From contig OY282609.1 in the NCBI GenBank assembly GCA_958298945.1, positions 37,607,212-37,671,211 on the forward strand: a stretch of 64,000 bases of DNA, read 5' to 3'. Source of the stretch: Atherix ibis (lineage: Eukaryota > Arthropoda > Insecta > Diptera > Athericidae). Positions 1-11,389 of the stretch are shown here, piece by piece; the first letter of the stretch is position 1, and each line of letters starts with the position of its first letter. The position numbers and the translations under genes were made by a program. Under the pieces are notes generated by a model, which did no database searches, was not told the DNA's origin, and was given only the letters and a program-made list of their open reading frames with translations.

Positions 1-33
1 TTGGTCGCAATTTCAATTGCCGTTTTGATGGTC

Positions 34-82
34 CACAGCTGCCCTATAAGAGAAGATTCTCTTCTCTTATAGGGCAGCTGTG
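34..82. repeat. Perfect 22-bp inverted repeat with 5-nt loop
   Basis: Bases 34-55 and 61-82 are exact reverse complements separated by 56-60. The arms contain the sequence TTATAGGGCAGCT. The same segment of the plus-strand family A copy (19690-19706) holds that sequence only once, so the palindrome arose inside this copy, in its RNase H region. Confidence 0.95.
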
Positions 83-1227
83 TGCAGCGGGTGCTGCAGC
101 CAAAAAGTTCGACGACCGAAAAAGATGTAATATAGGTGTCAGCGGCAGCATAAGTAAACAAGAGTTGATGATCTTTTAATCCATTCAACTGTTCAAGGAA
201 AAATTTCCTATATGTAGACGGATCAGTGCTAGCCTTCTTAAACCTGTCAAGAGAAGCAGTTACTTTCAACTTTGCTCCCAACCACGGTTTCCAATCTGGG
301 TGTGGAGTGGAAGTTTGGTAGACAAGGGGAGGATGGAGGAAATGCTTGCAAGGTGGGATATTAATAAGGATAGCGATGATGAATTCCTTTTTAAACTTGG
401 GGAGATGATAATGTTTTTGATTAAAGTGTGGAGGGGATAATTTGGAAGGCATAGGTTTTTGAAAATTAAACTTAGGCGGGCTTTGTGAAGATAGAAAAAT
501 AGGTTTTCGATCAGTCTCTATCAGTGTGGATTCCACCGGAGATGTCCGATGTGCTCCACTGGCTAGTCTAATGCAACGGTTTACCGCTACCTCGACTAGC
601 TTTTTCCCTGCTATTGGCACACTGACACACATAGTGAGGAAAAAGAGTAAAGTTCCGTCCAAAAGGGCGTTGGTTACTCTAATTGCCTCACTTTGTCTTA
701 CCTTACTTTTGCTGCTGACTAAAATTTTAACCATTCGGAGAATGATGTTAATTTTGTCAACAGCATTTTTAATATGAAGATTCCATTTTCCTCCACGGGC
801 ATTTGAGATGCCCAGGATTTTCATGGAATCTTTTGGGAGGAGAGGGCAGGGGTTTAGTAACGAGTCCGATACACTATAATTTTTTTTCCTGCAAACATTA
901 AAGCAAGGTGGGTTTGATGTACAGATAACCGCACCATTTATGCTGCTCTAAGTGTTGATGTTGCGGATGGCGTTATTGATTTGTTGTTGAAGATCAGCAC
1001 CAGATACAAGTATAAAAATATTGTCGGCATATATATAGTGGTTAAAGGATGATAGTTGGTGGGAAAGGGAGTGAATATATATTGAATAGGATCGTTGATA
1101 AGGGGGATCCTTGTGGGATGCCGTTTTTCATTTCGCGTTTTGACGAAAAATGACCGCTGGCGCGTACCGTGAAAGTTCTACCAGTTAGGTAGGAACGTAG
1201 TAGTACCAATATTGCAGAGTATACTCC

Positions 1228-1497
1228 CTACTCTGCCAGCTGTAAGAATACCCTGTGTGGGCAAATTCGGTCATACGTCTTTTCTAGGTCGAAGGACAAC
1301 AGTAAACCACAATGTCTACGTTTGTAGCAATTGTGGATTGAATGTTGGAGTTCAAGAAGCATACTCAGAGTTCCCCTGCCATACCTGTAGGCGTGTTGTT
1401 GGAGATTGAGTCTATTGGCAAGTGCTTGGTTAAGTCTTGTTGCTATGATCTTTTCCAGGATCTTGGAAGTGCAAGGCAGTAATGAAATTGGTCTCAA
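1228..1497 (-). pseudogene. Reverse transcriptase core fragment (family A)
   Basis: An 89-residue open stretch carries RT fingers and palm sequence. It includes RPISLLPCTSKILEKII, a middle segment with AYRYGRGT, and the metal-binding Asp in SFDLEKTYDRICPHRV. It is the best-preserved piece of copy A1. The plus-strand copy at 18370-18650 matches almost residue for residue, but there one extra base after TTCG breaks the frame at this Asp. The reading frame here continues upstream without a credible start codon, so it is an internal piece of ORF2 and not a small gene. It would not act alone. Confidence 0.85.
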
Positions 1498-1591
1498 GTT
1501 GTTAGCCGAAGAATGGGAGAAATTTTTCTTGGGGACTGCAATGGCTGTTGCGACCTTCCAGCAATTTGGAAAATTTGGGGATATACCTGTA

Positions 1592-2254
1592 TTTGGGATG
1601 AGGGGGTCCGGCGAGGGGGGTCGACGTCGACGTCCACATCCATTTTTAACGGTTTGCAGCTAACTAACTTTTCACTACACACGCGAGGGAGGGAGATAAC
1701 AAAGTGAAGTGAAACTATGAAAAGAGAAAAAGGCACTGATAAAATTTACTTCGAAAAAAAAAGAATAGAAACACCACGATATTCACTATCGATCGATATA
1801 CGCAGAGGAATAAGTACGTCCGCACTGGTACGCAGTGTAGACCGGAATGCTGCCTTAGTTACTTATATTATAAAAACGAATCAAGCGAAGTATTTTTTCT
1901 CCAAAATGTATCAAGCTTCCCATGATTTTAGTAGAAAAGATCCGCCAGAATCAACACCATCATGTCAAAACGTCCGACACAGTTCCATACAATCGGCCGG
2001 TCATTTGGCCATTATTTTTTGCATTTGACGAGCGCGATGACACAATATAAATTGTGCATATGTATCGAGCGTCGTAGATTTATAATTCATTATTTTCGAT
2101 GTACAAAATTGGCCTACTGTGCAAAATGGCACTTGCGTAATAGTGCCTGCTTTGGAAACGTTGGATAAAGTTGTCATCGGAAAATTATTATATCATGGGT
2201 CTAAATGTTATAAAACAGTGGACTTCATTGAATAAGACCGGCTGATATAGCATA
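1592..2254. other. No recognised gene; unique-looking spacer with a short GACGTC run
   Basis: Lies between copy A1 and Jockey-like copy B1. It starts with a GC-richer stretch containing overlapping GTCGAC/GACGTC steps near 1619-1636 and becomes AT-rich later. Two open frames (1717-2028 and 1962-2168) overlap in different frames, lack any motif I recognise and have no matching copy in the window, so I do not call them genes. Confidence 0.5.
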
Positions 2255-3760
2255 AATCTCAGAATTTTCAATATTTTCAGACACCTATAAATATTAGTGT
2301 GAGAGATAGGATTTGAGGATGTAGCAAGAGTGTAGGACTTTTAGTAGCTTTTAAAGCAATCCAGGGTGTTATACACGGTCGAAATCATGCGAAATGTCAC
2401 GAAATAGCCCCGGGAAGTATTCATTTTGCTCTAACAAGTACAGTATATAATCGACTAAGCGATGGCACTGCTCGATAGTGGAATGCTTAGTTCAAAATCT
2501 AAACTGATGCTTAGAAATCAAACCCTCGGTTTCAATAATAGGATAAACACATTTTAGCAATAATTTTTCATTATTTTTTTTGTTGATAAAATAGGAAGAA
2601 GGCTTATAAGTCTATATGAGATAGGAAAGTTTTTGAATTTGTAGAATTTTCGGATCATTAATGATTATAGAAAACTTCCAGAGTGGAAGAAAGAATGTGC
2701 GGAGGATACTAATATGAACATAGGTTATTAGACCAAGATTTTTTTTGGTTATTTGTCTTAGTATTTCCGACGTTATGATATTATATCCTGGGGCTTTTTT
2801 GTTGGATAGGTGATCTATTAGGTATTTAACTTCGGACAGAGTGAAGACCATAGGTTATATATTAATAGGTGAATTTGTTGATGTATGTCGGTATATATTT
2901 TAATAATTTGAATAACATGGATGTCCATGTGATTGAATGGTATTTGTAAAGTTTTTGACAAAGGTTTCGACTTTTGATTGTTTACTATTACCCAGTGAAT
3001 ATGTGTTACGTAGTGAATATGTAGTATTTAAATATTCAGCTGGTAACTGGTCAGAGTGAATTACTAGTTGTGTCAGTGATTCGGTGTGTCAAGTAAATCA
3101 TTTGTTGTTGTAGCTAATTATTTTTTGTTTCATTTCTTGTTTATACAATAGTTGATACAGTTTTTTTGTCACATGGCATCCTTGAACGTTACAACTGAGC
3201 TATGCATTTTTGTTGCACATTATAATCATATTCTCTTATGGTTGGTTTATGTTGAGTTGTGTAAGCGTTAGAGATAGAGTATTGTATGTGAACAGTTAAG
3301 TCATTTATGGCATCGTCTATATCTTGTTCGTTCTTAAGCTTAGGTTCTAAATAAATTTCTGTGTCGGAGTTCTGCCTAAAAGTATCCCAATCAACATTTT
3401 CATTTATGTCTAGGGGAAAGGTTTCAAAAATTAGAGAGGTGTCTATTGTAAGGAGAACCAGTGAATGATCGGAATTTATATCAAGGAGTGTATTTATCAT
3501 AGTATTAACGGAGTTCAGAATTGTGGCGGTAAAATAGTCTAGCATATCAGGAAGTTTTCTATTACTGGTAGGCCAATAAGTGGGTGAAGAAGGACATTAA
3601 AAGTGGTATAGAAGAGCGTTTCTTGGAAAATCGTTCCTCGGGTATACGAAACTTGACAACCACATTTATGGTGCTTGGCATTATAATCTTCTCCCACAGT
3701 GAACGATTTTCCAACTGAATTAAAAAATAATTGTTAGTTAATTTTTCATTCGGAAGTTAA
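2255..3760 (-). mobile_element. LINE family B copy B1 (Jockey-like), decayed, 3' truncated
   Basis: Base-by-base similarity to the better copy at 40720-42190 runs through this block on the minus strand. It covers the RT palm region (about 2270-2600), the EN-RT linker with KKAPGYNIITSEIL (2612-2851) and the end of the endonuclease (3189-3545), which keeps the Ser-Asp-His catalytic motif in NSDHSLVLLTIDTS. The upstream part of the endonuclease and ORF1 are missing, and the 3' end stops shortly after the RT core. Many stops and frameshifts show it is old. Divergence from the copy at 39800-43276 is clearly greater than that between the two large family A copies. Confidence 0.88.
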
Positions 3761-6700
3761 TGTGCTGACGTAATGTTAAAAATAAAAGAAGTATATTGAA
3801 AGGCTTTTAGCTAAGTTTATTGGCATTCTATAGTAGAATTAATAGGGATTTAGTAAAACATGACAGCATTTATTTTTGGATAAGAGACGTAAAGTTAGAC
3901 AATTGTCATGAGTTTGAATAAAATTGGAGTTAGTTGTTAATTTTTTTGATAAGTATTGGTCAGAATAGTATACAGTGACGTACCATCTACTAAAAAAGGA
4001 GGAAGGGTAGGAGTATATAAAATTTATCTAGCTCATTTCGCGTATTTGGGTGCATGTTTGCAATAGGATTGAAATATATCTTATGACGAATATCGTTCTT
4101 CCACTATTACATTGAAATATACTAAAGTATAGATATTAAAAATTTCTTTATGTTTTGCTGCCAGTTCTAAATCAATAAAGAATAGTGAGAATATATTATG
4201 TGGTTTCAATCATTGGATGACGGTGCAATAAGATTGTGCAGAATTGAGCTTTGTGAGTGGATTTACTTGTGCTAATTCGCCTAGAGATTGGCTGTGGTAA
4301 CTCAGTGAAATTCTACATATTTTTTATAAAATGGGGAAAGTTTATTGGACATTTTCTAAAAGTGCCTTCACTTAATTTACATTAACACTTCTATGGGACT
4401 AACCTCAGCATCAATGCACATACCGTCAACTCAAATGGTTGTAAACAAAAAAAGGGACGACCATATCTGCTAGATTGCTTGTAAGGCTGCCCACTCAGTA
4501 GTGAAAATATCTACACTATAATTGCTAATGTTATGGGCATTATAGCTAGATGAATGCCCATATTATTAGCATTTAATCTGGTATCGATTTATTCCGTGGG
4601 ATCCTAATACACTAACCTGGTATCTGAATATCCCTATACACCAACCTGATATTTTACTGACTTTAATGTCATATTCCCCTATTATTATCACAGTAAAAAA
4701 GAGAAGAAGCTACAAAAATATATTTACTTATTTGTTTGCTTGTAGAAAGGAAAAATGATGTTTAGTTTTCAGTTTATAATGCTATTTAGTTCAGGAGTGA
4801 AACGTATCAATATGGTGAGAAATAAAAGGAAAAAGGTAATATCTTCTCCGAAGACTGGTGAATTTGTTATAAATATTTTATCATTTTTATTATACGCCAA
4901 AAAAAAAATTTTCATTTCAAAACTCCATTTTGATTACAAGCTCAAACACAAATAATTCATTTGCAAACTGCAAGTAGTATTTTTATATATTAAAATACGT
5001 TCAATTATGCATAGAAATTTTGAGGATACATTATTTCATCGATTACTGGGTAATTGCATGCTATGCAGAAATAAATCGATTATGTTTCGGATATTTCTAA
5101 AGAATAGTAATCTACGAATATGCTGTAATGTAGATGGTAAGGGATTCTTCTTTACCGATAGTGATTTTGTAAAAGATTCGGTAAACATTACATTTACTAA
5201 TGGGTATATAAATATATATATTTATATATATATTAGACTTATAGTAACAATAAACTTCACCATAAAATATAGGCGGAAAATAATATTTGGAAAAATGAGT
5301 AAAATGTATAAAATAAAATATGAGCAAACGTTTTCCTTAATCTGGTGCGTTTATGAATAATTTGTTTAGTAAATTTATACATTCATAGTAAGATTAAATT
5401 GGATTATAGTATTTAATGACATTGACCATGCTAGTCAAAAGATGAATTGAACATAATTTCCATGAAATTTATTAAGAAAATTCTAGAAAGCCTACTGGAT
5501 GATAAGATTTCCCAACCATAAGACGTTTATTATAGTCCCTGTATAAATACGTGTTGGAATAAGAGTAACTAATAGTAGTTCGGAAAATTTCTTTTGCTAA
5601 TCTTCAAAACTGATACCATCTTTAAAGAAAACTATTTAATCCTTATTTACTATTCGTTCTTTCTAATTAATTTTTATTTTATTATATTCAAAATTCTATA
5701 AAATATATTAATTTAAATTGGACTGTGATTATACCAAAACAACTTTACTCTATTTATTGTTGATCCAAAAATTAAAATGTTTGCTATAAATATATTAATA
5801 TTATTTTCAACGTTAATAGGAGCTTATTATTGCAAGATTCTCCTGGCATACTAGTATGCCAATAAATCAGGTTAAAATACAATGGATATTTAGTGCCGTA
5901 GTAGTTGTTACAGTTAATTGTATATTCAATAGTAAATAATTTATGATCAGATAAGGGACTGCACAGTCTGCCTTGCAATAAGCTTCAAAATTGATAGGTA
6001 CTGATCATACAATACGAGAATGTATTGAAAAGATTCAGGGATGACAGTTAGAAGATATTAACTTTTTTTAATATTATGTAAGTTTTCAAAGTTATGCCTC
6101 CTTATTTTAACTGATATATTACAATTATTCAAAAGTTTTTAATAATATTGGTCAGTGGCAGTTTCTTCTTTTTTAATCAAATATGGTAGTTGAATTACTT
6201 TAGCATCTCAAAGGAACGGAAATGTGGGGACGGTATTAAAATTGGGAAGGCTAACATTTTTAAAATTTTCAAATGATAAAAGAAAGAAAAGAGAAAGAAA
6301 TATTATATTACCAAAACAAACTAAGATAAAAAATAAAAATCAAGTATATATGGAAAGAAGAGAAAACAAAAAACAGAAAATGTGTCAAGCCGACCATCGA
6401 TATTGTTGGGGGAGACTTAGGTATTACGTCTCTCCCTGACCATATTTGATCATTCTATTCTATTAAAAAAATATTCACTTAAAGTTCGTTATAAATTATT
6501 TGTTCATTTCATTTTTCATTCCATTAAAAAAATTCAGTTAAAGTTATTTATCAAATTTTTATGTTCTAGTTATTTTAAATTTTTCATCGTTTTTCTTCTT
6601 GGTGTATTAAATTAATTAGTAATATGTATTGTGTTTCTGTTTTATGAATATTTGTGAAGAGTCTTCTTTTTTTCCTTTAATTTCTTTTCTTGTTTGATTT

Positions 6701-7254
6701 TTGCATTCATATTTTCTTCTTCTTATTTTTATATAAACCGGAATAATAGTCCAAATCAAAATAACATTTGAAATTATCATATAAAAAGAATCTTAAAAAT
6801 TAACATGACAAAAATTATTTCCATTATAATTCAATGAATTTTTCTTTTAGTTTTTAAAAGAACTAATTCAATACGATGCATGTTGAAAATTATTATCAAA
6901 CTACTTGGTAAATTTCTTTTTTATTTTGAGTAAAATTTTAATTAAAATTAGATGCCTGTTCGTAGGTCCTTCCAATTTACTCGCTCCCAACCACCTAGTT
7001 TATTCCCACCGCTTCTTTCTCCCATGATTTTTTCATTTAACGGCAATCCTGTGTTCATCATTCTGACATACACAAATATTAATTTTTAAAAATTCTTTCA
7101 AATTTTGGTAACTTTTATTAATATAAATTATTTTACAAAACTATAAATTTTCTTTGGTATCACAAACATGAACAAAATTAAGTTTACTATATATATCGGA
7201 TGATTTTTTTACTGTTTTATTTTTTATGTTTTTATATTTGGTAGATCCCGCATG
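3761..7254. other. AT-rich spacer without recognisable genes
   Basis: Very AT-rich. It includes a TA-rich microsatellite near 5205-5236 and a short imperfect duplication around 4590-4660 (the phrase CACTAACCTGGTAT, then a diverged repeat). Open frames such as 5007-5360 cross the microsatellite and show no domain. A block at 6220-6440 is purine-rich and ends with TGTTGGGGGAGACTTAGG; it might be part of an LTR element, but I cannot support that. I see no RNA gene here. Confidence 0.5.
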
Positions 7255-7520
7255 GCACGTGGACTTATGTCAAAATCTAAAATGCTCAATTAGCATTGTC
7301 ATTGTATCATAAGAAAACTTACGCCCGAACAACGATTACAAATTCTTGAATTTTATTATCAAAATTCGTGCTCTGTGAAATATACATACACATATGTGTT
7401 TCGCGCCAAAGTTTCGCAGCAATTTTATGCAATTAGACATCAAATCTCCAAGGCGTTACGGATACGAGTGCATAAACTGCGATTTGGAATTATGTTCCTC
7501 TACTGTGTGAAAGATGGTCC
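7255..7520 (+). pseudogene. N-terminal helix-turn-helix fragment of a Tc1/mariner-type transposase
   Basis: The plus strand reads LTPEQRLQILEFYYQNSCSV, which has the look of the N-terminal DNA-binding segment (DUF4817-type helix-turn-helix) of a widespread arthropod Tc1/mariner-superfamily transposase. The same type of start (MPQQRAKIIKTFYLAVNH) occurs in the more complete element at 23282-24388. No catalytic domain follows and the frame decays after about 7500. Assignment to DUF4817 is from memory of the family pattern, not a profile search. Confidence 0.55.
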
Positions 7521-7529
7521 TACACTAGT

Positions 7530-7935
7530 TCTCTAAAACCACTTTATTTTTCATTTTACTTAAATTTTCTCATTCTGTTATCCTTTTATTAATAAAAAGG
7601 TGCGGAAAACCACCCGAAAAAATCATCAGCCATAAGAAATGGAAATATTAATATAAGCTTTCAGAAGCCATAAGAAATGGAAATATTAAAATAAAGCGTC
7701 CATAAACATCCAAATAGGTCTAAGACAACAACCCGAAATGGATATAATGGCCGTCCGTTCTACTGGATGAAAGCATGGTACCGTACCAAATCTGCACAAA
7801 AATAAGCATTACGATAGCTGCAGAAGACAGATTATTTGCTAAGCAAACATAAAAACATACAAATATATTTATTTATTTCTAAAAAGGTATCCCTGTTTCG
7901 AAAGGAATGTTAAAAAAGGGAAATAGGTAGGTAAA
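7530..7935. repeat. Unclassified dispersed repeat, copy 1 (with internal duplication)
   Basis: Shares a diverged but colinear block with 44890-45310. Common phrases include ACAACAACCC, ATAATG.CCG.CC and GG.ACCGTACCAAA, followed by a TTTGCTAA-type segment and a final GTTAAAA.GG stretch. This copy also holds a local direct duplication of CCATAAGAAATGGAAATATT at about 7630 and 7668. No protein motif, poly(A) tail or clear terminal inverted repeat was found. Confidence 0.6.
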
Positions 7936-8112
7936 TTTTTGCAAATCTATCAATTTTCGCTCATGGTTCAGGAAGTCGTCTTTAACTCCAATATTTTTCT
8001 AATTCGTACATCTCCGATTGAAACATATCGATTACCAGAATTTTCTGATAAGGTTTTTATTATCTGTTTCTTTGTTACTAAAGTAATTTATTTTATATTT
8101 GGCTATAACTTT

Positions 8113-8209
8113 TCAAACAGTATTTTTTTTTTAATTTAACATTGTAAAAATTTAAGAATATTGTATTTTCCAAGTACTATCAAACAGTATTTTTTTTTTA
8201 ATTTAACAT
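8113..8209. repeat. 30-bp perfect direct repeat
   Basis: Bases 8113-8142 and 8180-8209 are identical (TCAAACAGTA, a T-run, then AATTTAACAT), 67 bp apart. This looks like a recent local duplication in AT-rich spacer. Confidence 0.9.
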
Positions 8210-8529
8210 CCTTTAGGAGCATATTTTTTAAATAAAAAAGTTTTTTACTTATTAGTGTGATCAGATTTTTTATCATTTTATCTAGATGGAACTAATAGTC
8301 ATAATCAAAAACAAATTATTGGAACAATTTATATTATATATAAACTTTTTTTGCTTACAAAGAATATTAATATCAAATAAATAAAATCAATTAATCTAAA
8401 CGATTTGATCGATTTATTCAAAATCCCAAATTACAATATCTAAACATAGATAGACGGTATATTTCTTCTATATTATTTTCAGAATATTTTAAATATAACG
8501 TGACTCAAGAATAATCTAGCTAGAAACGA

Positions 8530-9012
8530 CACAGGTGCGATTTTTATAGTCTTGTCTTGATGCCAATTTCTTATCATTAAGGAATTCTTGCAATGAAAAA
8601 AAATATGGTAATGTCTTGGTGGCAGAGCCGGACTATATGGTGGATGCATCAAAAATTCTCAACCAAGCTCCCGGAGTTTCTGGCAAATCCGTACAGACGT
8701 GTGTGGTCTGGCCTTGTCCTAATGGAATACAATACCTCTTTTTGTTGTCTAACTTTGGCGGCTTCTGGGCAATCACTAGCTTTAAACGGTCTAATTATTA
8801 ACAGTAGATATCCGAATTTTGTGTTTGGCCATATGGAAGCAGGTGATACATAGTAGATGATTCCTTTTCAGTTCCACCAAATACACAGTAAAACCTTCCT
8901 GACCGCTAGTCCTAGTTTCTCCGCCATTTAAGCCGCTTCACCGCGCTTTGACTACGACCGCTTTTGGACAATATTGTCGTATGTAATCCATTTCTCATCC
9001 GGTTAAGAGATG
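8530..9012 (-). pseudogene. mariner transposase relic (C-terminal half)
   Basis: On the minus strand, frame-shifting translation gives a mariner catalytic region. A GDEKW-like segment followed by ITYDNIVQKRS lies near 8950-9000, a VLLCIWW.WKGIIYY-like block near 8850-8900, then a stretch beginning TQNSDIYC near 8815, and a degraded third-Asp region followed by LQEFLNDKKL near 8580-8600. Order and spacing match mariner transposases, but stops and indels interrupt it throughout. The N-terminal DNA-binding half and both termini were not found. It differs from the element at 9221-10435, so it is a separate mariner lineage. Confidence 0.75.
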
Positions 9013-9220
9013 GGTCGATTTTCTGCTGGTAAGTCTAGTAATGCTTTTGATTAGTTTTTGATAAGCTCTAATTAGAATAATGTTTTTACTATAATTTAAG
9101 TAGGTATTGCTAGAATAGACAGCACAGAATTGAGAAAAACTAGGCTACAAATGGAAAGAAAGAAAAATCAATAGAAGAGAGCCAATTTATAAAATAAACG
9201 CTTTCATATCTTTAAACATA

Positions 9221-10435
9221 ATAGGTATATAAGCTTAAATCCGCAGTTTTTTGGTCAAAAACCACATGTTTTTTTTTCATATAAAGCAAAAACAACTTTA
9301 TTCAAAGTTTTTGCCCTCGCTACCTATATATTTTTCCCATCTCTCAGGCAATTTGTGTATACCACTTCAAAAAAATTCCTTTCTTTTCGAGGCAAACCAC
9401 TCTTCGTAAGAATCGAAGTGCTGCTCAGCAAGACCGTAGCCCATTGACGAAAACAGGTGGTAGTCAGAAGGGGCCAGATCTGGTGAATAAGAGTGGTAGG
9501 GTAGCACCGCCCAGTTGAGTGTCTCGAAGTAGTTTCGGACCATTTTTGACGTGTGCGATGGTGCGTTGTCGTGGGGGAAAATCAGCTTCTCATGTCTTTG
9601 TTGATAATCCGTCCTTTTTTCACGCAGAACACGGTGCAATTTGATCAGTTATTGGTGGTAGTGGTGGGCATTGACAGTTTCACCAGGTTTCAACATCTCA
9701 TAGTAGACGATACCCTGCTGATCCCACCAAACGCACAGCATCGTCTTCCGTCCGAAGCGATTTTGTATTGGGGAAGATGTTGATGGTTGGCCAGGATCAA
9801 CCCGCGATTTATTGCGTTTAGGATTCTCAAAATATATCCACTTTTCATCGCCTGTCACAATCCGATGTAGGAACGACTTTCTTTTTTGTCTGACGAGCAA
9901 GATTTCGCATGTGTTTTGGCGTCGCTCCATCCGCCTATCGTTCAATTCATGCGGCACCCATTTTTCGATCTTTTTTATCTTCCCTATGGGACGCAGATGC
10001 ATGGAAATAGCTGGTTGAGTAACACCCAATTGCCCCGCAAGCATTTTTTGCAATTGGGTATCGTCTTCGTCCAAAAGAGCCTGCAATTGATGGTCCTCAA
10101 CCTTCCTACGCCGATTTTCACGCTTCTTGTAGCACAAGTCAAAATTGCAGTCTTTGAACCGACGCAATCAATCTCGGCACGTTGTTTCCGATAAAGCACT
10201 GTCACCATAGGCATCCATAAGCATTCGATGCGATTCAGTAGCCGATTTCTTCAAATTGAAGTAGAAAAGCAGAGCTTCCCGCATATGCCCTTTTTCTGGC
10301 ACAAAACTAGACATGATTACCAAAGGAGAAATGTATGTTGTTGTACAAAATTACTGACAATGTGCACTGATTAATGTTGACAGATGTCAAACTCATAAAA
10401 AAAGTATGGAGTGCCCATTAGATTTATACACTTGG
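9221..10435 (-). mobile_element. mariner element M1, nearly full length
   Basis: A mariner on the minus strand. Its left terminus (after TA at 9219-9220) contains AGGTATATAAGCTTAAATCC. The same terminus occurs at 46695 and 54629, and inverted at 56017-56042. The right end is probably at 10435 before TA 10436-10437, where GATTTATACACTTGG is a degraded inverted copy. Compared with 55900-56042 it has lost about 50 bp near this end. It encodes one long transposase frame. The three in-frame stops and the damaged right terminus make autonomous transposition unlikely. Confidence 0.88.
9298..10314 (-). pseudogene. mariner transposase (D,D34D), one frame with three nonsense codons
   Basis: Reading from ATG at 10314 (MSSFVPEKGH) to TAA at 9298-9300 gives a single 338-codon frame, close to the roughly 345 residues usual for mariner. 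The only lesions are stops at 10168-10170, 9646-9648 and 9367-9369. The N-terminal half has the paired helix-turn-helix region and the linker motif WVPHELN. The catalytic domain carries Asp in TGDEKW, Asp in PHDNAPSH and Asp in SPDLAPSDYHLF, with exactly 34 residues between the second and third. All three metal-binding residues are intact. Such enzymes cut at the inverted termini and insert at TA in the nucleus. The absence of frameshifts points to fairly recent inactivation by point mutation. Confidence 0.9.
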
Positions 10436-10684
10436 TATGTACAAGTCGATCGCTTTGTACTTGACGAGCCCAACACTAAAAAAAGGACTACAACTTGTGT
10501 TGGTGAGACATAGAAGATATTTGCAGTTTACTTTTATTATTACCTCTATAGGTAATAACATGACAATTTAAATGCATTTATATGTGACAGATGTATAAAT
10601 AAATGCTATACTGATTAAAAGAAGTTTCGAGTCAAAAAATTTATAAATATTGGTTACTAGATGCGCGTTTGAAAATCACTTAAA
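10436..10684. other. Short spacer, nothing recognised
   Basis: AT-rich sequence between mariner M1 and the family A fragment that starts near 10685. No motif or repeat was seen. Confidence 0.5.
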
Positions 10685-11120
10685 GTTTTGACTAGCCAGT
10701 GGAGCATACCGGAATTCCCCGTTGGAACCAGACCTTATTGAAACCAGTCACAAACCCATCTTGCACTACCTCTACATATTCCGCAATAACCTAATTTATA
10801 AAAACCTTTGCTTTAGCCATGCGTGGACAAAGGCTCTGAAAGTGGAAGCTTTCTATCAACAGATTGATCCTAACATCGTAAAACTAGTCAATTCAACAAC
10901 CAATCCGATATTCTGGGCAAGGAAAATTCTCAGAAGTCGGATTGGGCATACCCATGATTTTCTATTCGGTAACCAACTTTGTCCTTCATGTCAATTCTGT
11001 GGTGTTCAACTTACTATTTTCCATGTTGTACATGAATGCCACGCAACTTATAATTTTTTTTTGAATAAGACTCCTTCCATTATAGAGCTTCTAGATCCTA
11101 CAATTCCATTTTATTAATTT
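10685..11120 (+). pseudogene. LINE family A C-terminal fragment, internally deleted
   Basis: It starts with a segment like RLASGAYR-SPLEPDLIET, matching the post-RT connection of the 16404-20585 copy near 19185-19240. It then jumps to the C-terminal tail: NPIFWARKILRSRIGHTHDF followed by a Cys/His cluster (CPSCQFCGV...HVVHECH) and IIELLDPT. The comparable tail of the larger copy lies at 20120-20340. The RNase H domain between them is missing, so this is an internally deleted relic. The open frame (10722-11117) is longer than most relics here, but without RT or RNase H it has no evident function. Confidence 0.85.
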
Positions 11121-11389
11121 TAATTTTGATTTATACAGGAGCCATGTTATAGTGTAACTTTTCTCCTTCCAAGATCTATAGTAATGGGCCAGGCGGTTGA
11201 TATGAACAATCCTCAGTTGTCCTCGCTGGCTCTTTTGGATATGGTATGTGATTCCATTTAACTTTGTAACAATTCAGAATAGATCATCCCAATTAGCCTG
11301 CAATTTTGTTGACTTTTCTAAATGCCGCGTGGGATTGTATAGTCATAGCAAAGACACCTCCTCGAATTCCATATTTTTGCCATTGTAAT

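Larger units (their letters stand above)
1..1590 (-). mobile_element. LINE family A copy A1 (I/LOA-like), RT to RNase H, 5' truncated and running off the window
   Basis: On the minus strand this is the ORF2 of a non-LTR retrotransposon. Reading from about 1590 downward gives the RT start (NNLRPISLLPCTSKILEK), the conserved D segment (LLLSFDLEKTYDRI), the motif PQGSPLS near 1100-1120, the active-site box YADN at 1020-1031, and a connection region ending in RNase H (LLFTYAAADT) near the window edge. The same protein is encoded on the plus strand at 18360-19720, so the two are copies of one family. The endonuclease and ORF1 are absent, which fits 5' truncation during target-primed insertion, and the 3' end lies beyond position 1. 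Frame changes and stops make it non-functional. The fourth residue of the YxDD box is Asn in this copy. The I/LOA-type assignment follows from RNase H together with the Cys/His tail seen in the other copy. Confidence 0.9.

Noticed and set aside
1717..2028. 103-codon plus-strand frame beside copy A1
   Set aside because: Overlapped by another frame of similar quality, with no motif and no repeat partner.
5007..5360. Open frame of 117 codons
   Set aside because: Runs through a TA-type microsatellite in AT-rich spacer and has no domain.
6220..6440. Possible LTR or gag end (TGTTGGGGGAGACTTAGG)
   Set aside because: No partner repeat, no primer-binding site and no pol sequence nearby.
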